Assembly (NCBI RefSeq): GCF_019805165.1
Contig: NZ_RWIJ01000003.1
Span: 248,001-312,000, forward strand
Origin: Azospirillum sp. 412522
Lineage (GTDB): Bacteria > Pseudomonadota > Alphaproteobacteria > Azospirillales > Azospirillaceae
Reading direction: 5' to 3'
Length of the DNA stretch: 64,000 bases
Program-made: the position numbers and the translations under genes
Shown here: in pieces, positions 8,872-16,784 of the stretch
Layout: every line of letters begins with the position of its first letter
Position numbering within the stretch: position 1 is the stretch's first letter
The notes under the pieces: model-generated
What the model was told of the DNA's origin: nothing
Seen by the model: the letters and a program-made list of their open reading frames with translations, nothing else
Databases searched by the model: none

Positions 8872-9276
8872 ATGGACATGCAGACGATCGACTATTCCCG
8901 ACATCGCATCCTTGTGGTGGAGGACCAGCCTTTCGTCCGGCGCACCATCGTCCAGATCCTGGGCCAGATCGGCTTCCGCGATGTGGCGGAGGCCGACAAT
9001 GGCGAGTCGGCGATGTATGAATGCATCCGCGTCGATCCCGACCTGATCGTCTGCGACATCGATATGAAGCCGGTTTCCGGACTGCAGTTCCTCGCCCACC
9101 TGCGCGCCAGCACCGAAGCCGTCAATCCGCGCGCACCCGTGGTGTTCCTGACCAACCACACGGAATCGGAGATCGTGAAGCAGGCGATGGCCTTGGGCGT
9201 CAACGGCTTCGTCGTCAAACCGCCCTCCTTCTCTGCGTTGAAGGAGCGGGTGGACCGGCTTCTGGGGGGGCGGTGA
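8872..9276 (+). CDS. CheY-like single-domain response regulator
   Basis: This 134-residue protein consists of one receiver domain: VVEDQPF acidic pocket near residues 14-20, the phospho-acceptor Asp in VCDIDMKP (about residue 62), a conserved Thr in FLTNHTES and Lys in FVVKPPS. No output domain is present. The start ATG has GAGG eight bases upstream; an in-frame GTG at 8839 is less likely. Lying 149 bases after the chemoreceptor, it may relay that receptor's signal to the flagellar motor or act as a phosphate sink. Its stop overlaps the next gene by four bases (GTGA). Confidence 0.9.
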   Translation: MDMQTIDYSRHRILVVEDQPFVRRTIVQILGQIGFRDVAEADNGESAMYECIRVDPDLIVCDIDMKPVSGLQFLAHLRASTEAVNPRAPVVFLTNHTESEIVKQAMALGVNGFVVKPPSFSALKERVDRLLGGR

Positions 9277-9626
9277 GGCACCTGGTCCTGCTCGTCATGC
9301 TGCCGCTCGCCGCCTGTTCGGGCGAACCTTCGGAAGGCGACATGCGCAAGCTGGTGGAGGCGCACACCCGCCGCACTCTGGAGCGGCAGGGCAATGCGGG
9401 TTTCCGCGCCTTCGACAATTTCCGCAAGCAGGGCTGCGTCGAGGCGAAGCCGAAGGGCGTTCAGACAGGTGCCGGACAGGGTGGCAGCGGGCAGTATGAC
9501 TGCTACTACGCCGCCACATTCGTGCCGCAGCCGGGGCAGCCGCCGCTGACCGTCAATGGTAAGGGGCGATTCCGCCACACCGACAAGGGCATGGCCTTCG
9601 AGGATTTGGGCGCTCAGCCGCGTTGA
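9273..9626 (+). CDS. Small putative lipoprotein
   Basis: The 117-residue protein begins at a GTG that overlaps the stop of the CheY-like gene, so translation is probably coupled. Residues 4-15 form a short hydrophobic leader ending in a lipobox (LAAC), which predicts cleavage before Cys15 and lipid attachment. The mature part has two further cysteines (in KQGCVEA and QYDCYYA) that could form a disulphide in the periplasm. Its sequence resembles small conserved alphaproteobacterial lipoproteins of unknown function. It ends 17 bases before the convergent nifQ stop. Confidence 0.75.
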   Translation: MRHLVLLVMLPLAACSGEPSEGDMRKLVEAHTRRTLERQGNAGFRAFDNFRKQGCVEAKPKGVQTGAGQGGSGQYDCYYAATFVPQPGQPPLTVNGKGRFRHTDKGMAFEDLGAQPR

Positions 9627-9643
9627 GGCCCGTCAGCCGCAGC

Positions 9644-10264
9644 TTACCCGCCGCGTGCGAGGCGGGAGAGGGTGGATAAGGGATCGCCGGCCTCCTCGCC
9701 GAAGCAAACCTCCACATCGTCGCAGACCTCGCAATTCGGGGACTTGCACAACATCAGCCCCTCACGCTCGCAAAGCTGCCGGTAGAAGAACTTCTTCCAC
9801 TTCATGTCGCCGGAATTCATCGCCACCAGCGCCGGAAAATGCCGACGGAACATGGTGTTGAGTTCGCGGCGGTCGTGGAAGCCCATGTCCTGCCACAGAT
9901 GGTTCGGCTCCAGCGACCGGCGGGCCAGGATGGCGGCCAGCCAACGCTCCTCGTCGGCTCCCCTCGCACCATGCTCGACCAGGAAGGCGCGCAGGTCGGC
10001 TTCCTCAATGGCGTCCTCGCCGAAGTCATCTCCGTCGGGCACGACAGTAACGGCGTCGGCGAAGTGCGGAGCGTGGCGTGCGGCAAGATCGGTCAGGTCC
10101 GACTTGGAGAGAGCCAAAGCCTGCACCATTGACCGCTGCGGGTCGGCGGCGGCCGCCGCCAGGATGCGGCCGAAGATCATGCCGTCGGTGACGGGATCGT
10201 CCTCGGCATCGGTCCGGTTATGGCTTTGGGCAAGGCTTTGGGTAGTGGGCTGGGAAAGGACCAC
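9644..10264 (-). CDS. nifQ: Nitrogenase molybdenum-delivery protein NifQ
   Basis: The C-terminus holds the NifQ cysteine motif C-x4-C-x2-C-x5-C (Cys173, 178, 181 and 187 from this start), preceded by family blocks NHLWQDMGF and MKWKKFFYRQLCEREG. NifQ carries a Mo-Fe-S cluster and donates molybdenum for FeMo-cofactor synthesis, so the organism is very likely a diazotroph. The GTG at 10264 is chosen because GGTGGAG lies seven bases upstream and it avoids overlap with coxG; this gives 206 residues. An ATG at 10180 would give a 178-residue protein that also fits the family. It is separate from any nif cluster here. The upstream gene is CoxG-like, and no perfect sigma-54 promoter was found before either. 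Confidence 0.93.
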   Translation of the reverse strand: MVLSQPTTQSLAQSHNRTDAEDDPVTDGMIFGRILAAAAADPQRSMVQALALSKSDLTDLAARHAPHFADAVTVVPDGDDFGEDAIEEADLRAFLVEHGARGADEERWLAAILARRSLEPNHLWQDMGFHDRRELNTMFRRHFPALVAMNSGDMKWKKFFYRQLCEREGLMLCKSPNCEVCDDVEVCFGEEAGDPLSTLSRLARGG

Positions 10265-10346
10265 TCGGCATCTCCACCGGCTGAAGGCACCCGCGACGCC
10301 CGCTATCCTGACCCAGGATGCTGCACCTGCGAAAGAAACTCTTCCG

Positions 10347-10835
10347 TCATTCGGCCTGCGGCATTCCGCCGCACTGGTCCCCATGCCGATCCCCATGCCC
10401 GTCGATCTCTTCCGCGAAGCGTTCGAAGAAGCCGGCGAGCACGCGGTCGGTCTTCGCCTGCACCAGCTTCACCGCCAGCCGGCCGACGGCGCCGCCCAGC
10501 GCCACCGACAGGCTATAGGTCAGCAGGGTGCGCCCGTCCTCCTCCTCCAGCACCACCAGCGCCTCGCCCTTCACCGCGCCGGCCAGTCCACCACTGCCCT
10601 GGGCGAACAGGCGGTAGCGGTGAGCACCGTCCTCGGGCTCCAGCCGCAGCCGGCCGGAGAAGCGCGCCTTCATCGGCCCGAGCGTGGTGCGCACCCGCGC
10701 GGCATAGTCGGTGGGGGACAGCCGTTCCATCTCCTCCAGGACGGGGATGCAGCGCATCAGAACCGCCGGGTCGCAGAGCGCGGCGAACACGCGGTCGCGC
10801 GATCCGGGGACGCTGTGGGTGCCGGTGATGTCCAT
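10347..10835 (-). CDS. CoxG-like SRPBCC family protein
   Basis: The 162-residue protein starts MDITGTHSVPGSRDRVFAAL and shows the CoxG/SRPBCC pattern: a helix-grip fold with CIPVLEEMERLSPTDY, VRTTLGPMKARFSG and ALGGAVGRLAVKLVQ segments. CoxG proteins assist molybdenum-copper CO dehydrogenase or related molybdenum hydroxylases, often at the membrane. No cox structural genes are adjacent. AAGGAGG stands ten bases before the ATG, so I reject longer in-frame starts. nifQ follows 82 bases downstream on the same strand. The pairing with a molybdenum-trafficking protein is suggestive, but co-transcription is only inferred. Confidence 0.82.
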   Translation of the reverse strand: MDITGTHSVPGSRDRVFAALCDPAVLMRCIPVLEEMERLSPTDYAARVRTTLGPMKARFSGRLRLEPEDGAHRYRLFAQGSGGLAGAVKGEALVVLEEEDGRTLLTYSLSVALGGAVGRLAVKLVQAKTDRVLAGFFERFAEEIDGHGDRHGDQCGGMPQAE

Positions 10836-11000
10836 GCGCCGTCTTCCTCCTTCGCGGTTCCGGTACAACAGCCTGCCATACCGATTGGTTTGGGCCGGAT
10901 CCATCCGGACACGACCGTTCGGGCCGAGACATCTGGTACTGCTTGGCCCCGGAACCAAGCCAGCGAAAACGCGCTCTGAAAACGATGGAGGACAGGAACC

Positions 11001-11420
11001 ATGCGACAAGCCGCCACGACGCTGACCGTTCCCACCCGCGGTGCCGGACTGGTCGAGGTGACCGCCCCGGTGCGGCGCTGGGTAGCGGAGCAGGGGATGG
11101 AGACCGGGTTGCTGACGGTGTTCTGCCGTCACACCTCGGCGTCGCTGACCATCCAGGAAAATGCCGATCCCGATGTGCAGACCGACCTGCTGCGCTTCTT
11201 CCGCCGTCTGGTGGCGGAGGATCCGTCGCTCTACGTTCACACCACCGAGGGGCCGGACGACATGCCCGCCCACATCCGCTCGGCCCTGACCGGCGTCAGC
11301 CTGTCGATCCCGGTGATGGTGGGCGAACCGGCGCTCGGCACCTGGCAGGGCATCTACCTGTTCGAACACCGTGCCCGCCCGCACCGGCGGGAGATCGCAC
11401 TGCATCTGATCGGGGAGTAG
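11001..11420 (+). CDS. YjbQ/UPF0047 family protein
   Basis: The 139-residue protein matches the YjbQ (UPF0047) family along its full length: FCRHTSASLTIQENAD near 45-61, YVHTTEGPDDMPAH around 79-92 and the C-terminal LGTWQGIYLFEHR signature. Some family members support thiamine-phosphate synthesis as a side activity, but the physiological role is unsettled. GGAGG (in ATGGAGGACAGGAACC) precedes the start. It is divergent from coxG and upstream of the protease gene, with no obvious functional link to either. Confidence 0.9.
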   Translation: MRQAATTLTVPTRGAGLVEVTAPVRRWVAEQGMETGLLTVFCRHTSASLTIQENADPDVQTDLLRFFRRLVAEDPSLYVHTTEGPDDMPAHIRSALTGVSLSIPVMVGEPALGTWQGIYLFEHRARPHRREIALHLIGE

Positions 11421-11592
11421 GGCAGGCGGGCCGTGCCGAATGTCCGCCTGAAATTTCTTTCATCCGGTCGCAAGGCGGCGGTGAAGGGCGGGTTCCTATG
11501 TTCAGGACAACAGCGGTGAGGTGGTGTGGCGGTCAAGACGCCCTCCATCGCCTCCCGACAGTCGGAATCGCCTGATTTGGAGTGCTGCCGTC

Positions 11593-13197
11593 ATGACCAC
11601 CCTTCCTCCCAACCAGTCCCAGTCTCAGAGCGGGAACCGGAACCAGCGCGCGGGTCGCCTGCGCCGGACCGTCGCCGCCCTGCTGCTGGGGTCCACGGTG
11701 CTGACGGCTCCGGCGCTGGCCGGCTGGGCGGCATCGCAGGCCCAGCAGAACGCTACGCCGCCCGCCGTCACGATGGTGCAGGACACGCCGGCCAGCTTCG
11801 CCGACCTCGCCGCCAAGGTCAGCCCCGCCGTCGTCAACATCGCCGCCACCCAGGAGGCCAAGGCCGAGCAGCGGGCGCAGCGCGGCCCTGGGGTCCCCGG
11901 CTTCCCGCCCGGCACGCCGTTCGAGGAGTTCTTCCGCCAGTTCCAGGACCAGCTCGGCCGGAATGGCGGACCCAACGGTGGCCCGGACGGTGACCAGGAT
12001 CAGGACCAGGGGCCGCGCGGCAAGACGGGGGCGCTCGGCTCCGGCTTCATCATCGACCCGGCCGGCTATGTCGTGACCAACAACCACGTCATCGACGGCG
12101 CCAGCGAGATCACCGTCACGCTCCAGGACGGCACCGCCATGCCGGCCAAGCTGATCGGCCGCGACGCCAAGACCGACCTCGCCCTGCTGAAGGTGAAGTC
12201 CGACAAGCCGCTGCCCTCGGTCGACTGGGCGGACAGCGACAAGACGCGGGTCGGCGACTGGGTGATGGCGGTCGGCAACCCGTTCGGGCTGGGCGGCACA
12301 GTCACCAAGGGCATCGTGTCGGCCCGCGGCCGCGACATCCACAGCGGCCCCTACGACGACTATTTCCAGCTCGACGCCGCCATCAACCGCGGCAACTCGG
12401 GCGGCCCGACCTTCGACCTCAGCGGCCATGTGATCGGCATCAACACCGCCATCTACTCGCCCAACGGCGGGTCGGTCGGCATCGGCTTCGCCATTCCCTC
12501 CAACCTCGCCAAGGAGGTGGTTGCCCAGCTGAAGGACAGCGGCAAGGTCGAGCGCGGCTGGCTCGGCGTGAAGATCCAGGAGGTGACGCCGGACATCGCC
12601 GACAGCGTCGGGCTGCCCGGCGCCAAGGGCGCGCTGGTGGCCGAGGTGACCGCCGACAGCCCGGCCCAGCGCGCCGGCCTGCATCAGGGCGACGTGGTGC
12701 TGTCCTATGCTGGCAAGCCGGTCAACAACCTGCGCGACCTGACCCGCCATGTCGCCGACACCAAGGCCGGCGATACGGTCGATCTGAAGATCCTGCGCGA
12801 CGGCCGGGAGAAGACGGTGCCGGTGCGCATCGACCGCCTGTCCGACCAGCCGCAGGTCGCCTCCGCGGATGACGACTCCGGCAAGGGGTCCGCCGGACAC
12901 GAGGAGGTCGCCCCGGTGAAGGGGCTGAAGCTGGCCCCGCTGGACCGGGCGGCGCGCAAGCGGCTGGGCATCGGCGAGGATGTCCAGGGCGTGGTGGTGA
13001 CCGGCCTGTCCTCCAGCGTCGACGTGCCGGTCCGTCCCGGCGACGTGATCGAGCGGGTCGGCGACACCGAGGTGAAGAGCCCGGCCGACGTCCGTCATCA
13101 GGTGACGGAGGCGGAGAAGGCGGGGCAGAAGGCTCTGCTGATGCTGATCAACCGGCAGGGCAACGAGTCCTTCGTCGCGCTGAAGCTGAAGGCGTGA
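11593..13197 (+). CDS. degP: Periplasmic serine protease DegP/HtrA (Do)
   Basis: The 534-residue protein has a leader with a hydrophobic stretch at about 26-44 ending ALAG, a trypsin-like domain with catalytic His165 (TNNHVID), Asp195 (TDLALLK) and Ser269 (GNSGGP), and two PDZ domains (about 305-400 and 440-530). A Gln/Asn/Gly-rich loop between residues 105 and 142 is longer than usual and follows the LA-loop position. It degrades or refolds damaged envelope proteins. The ATG at 11593 gives a normal signal peptide, so the upstream in-frame GTG at 11521 is not used here. The following two-component genes lie on the same strand, a common alphaproteobacterial arrangement. Confidence 0.95.
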   Translation: MTTLPPNQSQSQSGNRNQRAGRLRRTVAALLLGSTVLTAPALAGWAASQAQQNATPPAVTMVQDTPASFADLAAKVSPAVVNIAATQEAKAEQRAQRGPGVPGFPPGTPFEEFFRQFQDQLGRNGGPNGGPDGDQDQDQGPRGKTGALGSGFIIDPAGYVVTNNHVIDGASEITVTLQDGTAMPAKLIGRDAKTDLALLKVKSDKPLPSVDWADSDKTRVGDWVMAVGNPFGLGGTVTKGIVSARGRDIHSGPYDDYFQLDAAINRGNSGGPTFDLSGHVIGINTAIYSPNGGSVGIGFAIPSNLAKEVVAQLKDSGKVERGWLGVKIQEVTPDIADSVGLPGAKGALVAEVTADSPAQRAGLHQGDVVLSYAGKPVNNLRDLTRHVADTKAGDTVDLKILRDGREKTVPVRIDRLSDQPQVASADDDSGKGSAGHEEVAPVKGLKLAPLDRAARKRLGIGEDVQGVVVTGLSSSVDVPVRPGDVIERVGDTEVKSPADVRHQVTEAEKAGQKALLMLINRQGNESFVALKLKA

Positions 13198-13238
13198 GGC
13201 AACGCGCCGCCCGCGTGACGGGACATTGAGTGATGGGA

Positions 13239-13282
13239 AGTCCGGCCGGGCGCGACACCCTCGTGCTTGGCCGGGCTGTTTT
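13239..13282 (+). terminator. Possible attenuator or terminator between degP and its regulator
   Basis: A 9-bp stem with one G-T pair (13239-13247 with 13269-13277) closes a 21-base loop and is followed by GTTTT. The T-run abuts the Shine-Dalgarno of the response regulator. It could partly uncouple the regulator genes from degP. The long loop makes it uncertain. Confidence 0.35.
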
Positions 13283-13302
13283 GGGAGGCTACACTCGTGC
13301 TC

Positions 13303-13983
13303 ATGAAGATTCTCGTCATCGAAGATGATCGCCAGGCCGCCAGCTACCTCGCCAAGGGGCTGAAGGAGGCAAGCCATGTGGTGGACGTCGCCAACGACGG
13401 GAAGGAGGGGCTGTTCCTGGCCGGGGCCGAGCATTATGACGTGATGATTGTCGACCGCATGCTTCCCGGACGCGACGGCCTGTCGCTGGTCCAGGTGCTG
13501 CGGGCGGCCGGCAACGACACGCCGGTGCTGTTCCTGTCGGCGCTGGGCAGCGTCGACGACCGGGTGAAGGGGCTTAAGGCCGGCGGCGACGATTACCTGA
13601 CCAAGCCCTTCGCCTTCTCCGAGCTGCTGGCGCGGATCGAGGTGCTGGTGCGCCGGCGCGGCGCCGCCCAACCGCAGACCCGCCTGACCGTGGGCGACCT
13701 GGAACTCGACCTGCTTTCGCGCAGCGTCAAGCGGTCCGGCAAGGCCATCGACCTGCTGCCGCGCGAGTTCTCGCTGCTGGAATATCTGATGCGCAATGCC
13801 GGCAGCGTGGTGACCCGCACCATGATGCTGGAGAATGTCTGGGACTATCACTTCGATCCGCAGACCAACGTGATCGACGTGCATATCGCCCGCCTGCGCC
13901 AGAAGATCGACAAGGACTTTCCCACCCCCCTGATCCACACCGTGCGCGGCGCCGGCTACAGTCTGCGCGCGGCGGAGGCCTGA
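13303..13983 (+). CDS. OmpR/PhoB-type response regulator
   Basis: The 226-residue regulator has a receiver domain (1-115; acidic pair in VIEDD, phospho-Asp in VDRMLPG near residue 51, Lys in DYLTKPFAFSE) and a winged-helix DNA-binding domain (about 128-223; LLPREFSLLEYL, VWDYHFDPQTNVIDVHIARLR and VRGAGYSL). Its sensor kinase follows 25 bases downstream. A GTG at 13297, two codons upstream, is better spaced from GGGAGG, so the true start may be there. By position it probably responds to envelope conditions together with degP. Confidence 0.94.
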   Translation: MKILVIEDDRQAASYLAKGLKEASHVVDVANDGKEGLFLAGAEHYDVMIVDRMLPGRDGLSLVQVLRAAGNDTPVLFLSALGSVDDRVKGLKAGGDDYLTKPFAFSELLARIEVLVRRRGAAQPQTRLTVGDLELDLLSRSVKRSGKAIDLLPREFSLLEYLMRNAGSVVTRTMMLENVWDYHFDPQTNVIDVHIARLRQKIDKDFPTPLIHTVRGAGYSLRAAEA

Positions 13984-14008
13984 GGGGCTTCATGGAATCG
14001 CGTGACGT

Positions 14009-15439
14009 ATGAGGCAGGAGGGCGCGGCCGGCAGTCTGCACGGCTTCGTTGCCGCGGGGCTGCGGCTGGTGCGGACCACGGCGTTCCGGCTGGCGCTGCT
14101 CTATCTGGCGATGTTCGTCCTGTCGGTCGGGCTGATCCTGGGCGTGGTCTACCGCACCACGGCGGGTTTCCTGGAGCAGGAGATCGGCGAGACCATCGCG
14201 CTGGAGGTCGCCGGCCTGCAGGACCATTACCACAACTACGGACTGCCCGGCCTCGTCGAGGTGGTGCGGACGCGCAGCGCGGTTCCCAACAACAACTCCA
14301 TCTATCTGCTGACCACGGCGGCGGGAAGCATTCTGGCCGGCAACCTGTCGGGCTGGCCGGCGGCGGTGCCCAATGCCAGCGGCTGGACCCATTTCAAGGT
14401 CGCCGACTATGGCGGGGTCACCGACCGCCCCTCCACGGCCCAGGCGGTGACCTTCACCCTGCCGGGGCAGTTCCGCCTGCTGGTCGGCCGCGACATGAGC
14501 GAGATCGACCAGCTGCGCACCCGCATGTTCCGCTCGCTGGGCTGGATCCTGGGGGCGACCGCGCTGCTGGGGCTGGGCGGCGGGCTGCTGATGAGCCGCG
14601 GCGCCATGCGGCGGATCGAGGCGATCAACCGGACCACCCGGCAGATCATGAGCGGCGACCTGAGCGACCGGGTGCCGCGCTTCGGTGGCGGTGACGAGAT
14701 GGACCGGCTGGCCGGCAACCTCAACGCCATGCTGGACCGCATCGAACGGCTGATGACCGGCATGCGGCAGGTGACCGACAGCGTCGCCCACGACCTGCGC
14801 ACGCCGCTGACCCGCCTGCGGTCCCGCATCGAGCTGGCTCTGCTGCACGAGACGGAGGACCCGGAGGTCTACCGTTCGGTGTTGCAGGACACCATCGTCG
14901 AGGCCGACCGGCTGCTCGCCACCTTCACCGCCCTGCTGTCGATCGCCGAGGCGGAGTCGGGGGCCAAGCGGCAGGACTTCGTGCCGGTCGATCTGGCCGA
15001 GGTGGTGGAACTCGCGGCCGATCTCTACGAACCGGTGGCGGACGAGCGCGGACAGCATCTGTCGCTGGAAGTCCGCGGCAAGCCGGTCGTCCAGGGCAAC
15101 GGGCAGCTTCTGGCCCAGGTGGTGTCGAACCTGCTGGACAACGCCATCAAATACACGCCTGAAGGCGGCAGCATCACGCTGGTCCTCGACGGTCCGGGTC
15201 CCGGGCGCGCCGCCTGCGTCGAGGTCGCCGACAGCGGCCCCGGCGTCCCGCCGGAGATGCGCGACAAGGTCCTGCAGCGCTTCGTCCGGCTTGACACCGC
15301 TCGCGCATCCCCCGGCAACGGGCTGGGACTGAGCCTGGTGGATGCGGTGGCGACGCTGCACGGCGCCCGGTTGGAATTGAGCGACAATCAGCCAGGATTG
15401 AAAGTCAGTCTGGTGTTTCCACCGGAGGCGCGGCGGTAA
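14009..15439 (+). CDS. Membrane sensor histidine kinase
   Basis: The 476-residue kinase has two membrane helices (about 26-48 and 176-196) flanking a periplasmic sensor of roughly 125 residues, a HAMP linker, the H-box VAHDLRTPLTRLRS with phospho-acceptor His261, and an ATPase domain with N-box (VSNLLDNAIKYTPEG), DSGPGVP and GNGLGLSLV motifs. It is the expected partner of the regulator ending at 13983 and probably signals envelope state to it and to degP. The periplasmic part contains no motif I recognise. Confidence 0.93.
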   Translation: MRQEGAAGSLHGFVAAGLRLVRTTAFRLALLYLAMFVLSVGLILGVVYRTTAGFLEQEIGETIALEVAGLQDHYHNYGLPGLVEVVRTRSAVPNNNSIYLLTTAAGSILAGNLSGWPAAVPNASGWTHFKVADYGGVTDRPSTAQAVTFTLPGQFRLLVGRDMSEIDQLRTRMFRSLGWILGATALLGLGGGLLMSRGAMRRIEAINRTTRQIMSGDLSDRVPRFGGGDEMDRLAGNLNAMLDRIERLMTGMRQVTDSVAHDLRTPLTRLRSRIELALLHETEDPEVYRSVLQDTIVEADRLLATFTALLSIAEAESGAKRQDFVPVDLAEVVELAADLYEPVADERGQHLSLEVRGKPVVQGNGQLLAQVVSNLLDNAIKYTPEGGSITLVLDGPGPGRAACVEVADSGPGVPPEMRDKVLQRFVRLDTARASPGNGLGLSLVDAVATLHGARLELSDNQPGLKVSLVFPPEARR

Positions 15440-15466
15440 GGGCTGCGGGGGCTCCGGTCAAAAAAA

Positions 15467-15490
15467 AGCCCGCCGGGAAGGCGGGCTCTT
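15467..15490. terminator. Terminator hairpin after the kinase gene, bidirectional
   Basis: An 8-bp stem (AGCCCGCC, 15467-15474, with GGCGGGCT, 15480-15487) closes a GGGAA loop 27 bases after the kinase stop. Downstream on the plus strand the tail is only CTCTT, but on the minus strand the stem is followed by a run of eight T (AAAAAAAA at 15460-15467 on plus). It therefore looks stronger against antisense transcripts. Confidence 0.75.
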
Positions 15491-15679
15491 AAAGTGACAT
15501 CAGCGAGAATGACTCCTTGGCGTCACGATTGATATGGGGCAGGTCGGGACGCCTTCCATACTCATCTTCGGACTACCGCCGACGGCCTAGCCTGCTGACG
15601 TTCCGCAACGTTGGCGGGCTTCGCGCGTTCTTCCCCCGGGGCCGTCGCCGGACGGCCGCAAGCGTGGGAGTTTGAAGAG

Positions 15680-16780
15680 ATGGCGACACCCAGCCGGCCC
15701 ACCGCCTATCACGCCGCCGCGCCGGGCGGCGGGGCGACGCAGGACGAACCGCCGCCCGGTGCGTCGAAGGGGGCCGGGCGCGGGGAGCTGGCCGTCTTCA
15801 CCTGGAAGGTGCTGATCGTCGCCGGGGTGGTGGCGCTGGGGATCTTCCTGTGGAAGATATCCGGCACGCTGCTGCTGATCTTCACCGGCGTGCTCTTCGC
15901 CATCCTGCTGCAACGGCTGACCGGGTATGTGCAGCGGGCGACCGGGCTGGGCCATGGCTGGTCGCTGGCCATCGTGCTGGTGGTTCTGGTCCTGCTGATC
16001 GGCGGTGGCGCCTGGCTGATGGGCACGTCGATGGCGGCGCAGCTCGGCCAGTTGCAGGAGCAGGTGACCAAGGCAATGGGCATGCTGCCCGACGGCTGGC
16101 GCCAGCGCATCATGGAGCAGGGCAAGGAGTGGCCCTGGATGAACCAGCTGAGCAGCTTCGCCTCCGGGCTCGTCTATGTCGTCGGCGACGCGGTGGTGGT
16201 GATGTTCGCCGCGCTCTATCTGGCGGCGTCGCCGGGGGTGTACCAGCGCGGCGTGGTCCTGCTGGTGCCGCCGCGTGGGCAGAAACGGGCCTGCGAGGTG
16301 ATGGACGTGGCCGGCGACAGCCTGTGGAAGTGGCTGATCGGGCAGCTCGTCGCAATGGCGGCGGTGGGGACGATGATCGCCGTCGGGCTGTGGCTGCTCG
16401 GCATCCCGTCGGCGCTGGCGCTGGGCATGGTGGCCGGGCTTCTGGAGTTCATCCCGCTCGTCGGTCCCTTCCTGGCGGCGGTGCCGGCGCTGCTGATCGG
16501 CTTCGCCCAGTCGCCGCAGGATGCGCTTTGGGTCGCCGGGCTCTATCTGGTCATCCAGCAGGTGGAAGGGAACCTGATCACGCCGCTGTTGCAGAAGCGG
16601 GTCGTCGACCTGCCGCCGGTGGTCACCATCGGCGCCATCGCCGCCGGCGGGGTGCTGTTCGGAATCATGGGCATGTTCCTGGCGACCCCGATCGCCGTGG
16701 TCGTGCTGGTCCTGGTCAACCTGCTCTACATCGAGGACAAGCTGGGGCAGCCCAGGCACTTCCCCAGCGACCATTCCTGA
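15680..16780 (+). CDS. AI-2E family permease-like membrane protein
   Basis: The 366-residue protein has a short polar N-terminus (1-38) and about seven to eight membrane helices with the AI-2E/PerM/YdiK family layout: a helix pair at about 39-80, a soluble region around residues 120-160, and the conserved GLLEFIPLVGPFLAAVPA and QQVEGNLITPLLQKRVVDLPP segments. Family members include the autoinducer-2 exporter TqsA and Na+/H+ antiporters; the substrate cannot be read from sequence. The start ATG follows GAAGAG. It is convergent with the drug exporter, with stops four bases apart. Confidence 0.9.
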   Translation: MATPSRPTAYHAAAPGGGATQDEPPPGASKGAGRGELAVFTWKVLIVAGVVALGIFLWKISGTLLLIFTGVLFAILLQRLTGYVQRATGLGHGWSLAIVLVVLVLLIGGGAWLMGTSMAAQLGQLQEQVTKAMGMLPDGWRQRIMEQGKEWPWMNQLSSFASGLVYVVGDAVVVMFAALYLAASPGVYQRGVVLLVPPRGQKRACEVMDVAGDSLWKWLIGQLVAMAAVGTMIAVGLWLLGIPSALALGMVAGLLEFIPLVGPFLAAVPALLIGFAQSPQDALWVAGLYLVIQQVEGNLITPLLQKRVVDLPPVVTIGAIAAGGVLFGIMGMFLATPIAVVVLVLVNLLYIEDKLGQPRHFPSDHS

Positions 16781-16784
16781 GTGG

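Noticed and set aside
10836..10960. Possible sigma-54 promoter and NifA site upstream of coxG-nifQ
   Set aside because: The best -24/-12 candidate on the minus strand (TGGCAG...TTGT) has only four bases between boxes and lacks the GC. The best NifA-like site is TGT-N10-ACG, not ACA.
11533..13938. A long minus-strand frame across degP and the response regulator
   Set aside because: It spans two genes with clear catalytic and regulatory motifs on the plus strand, and its own translation is not protein-like.
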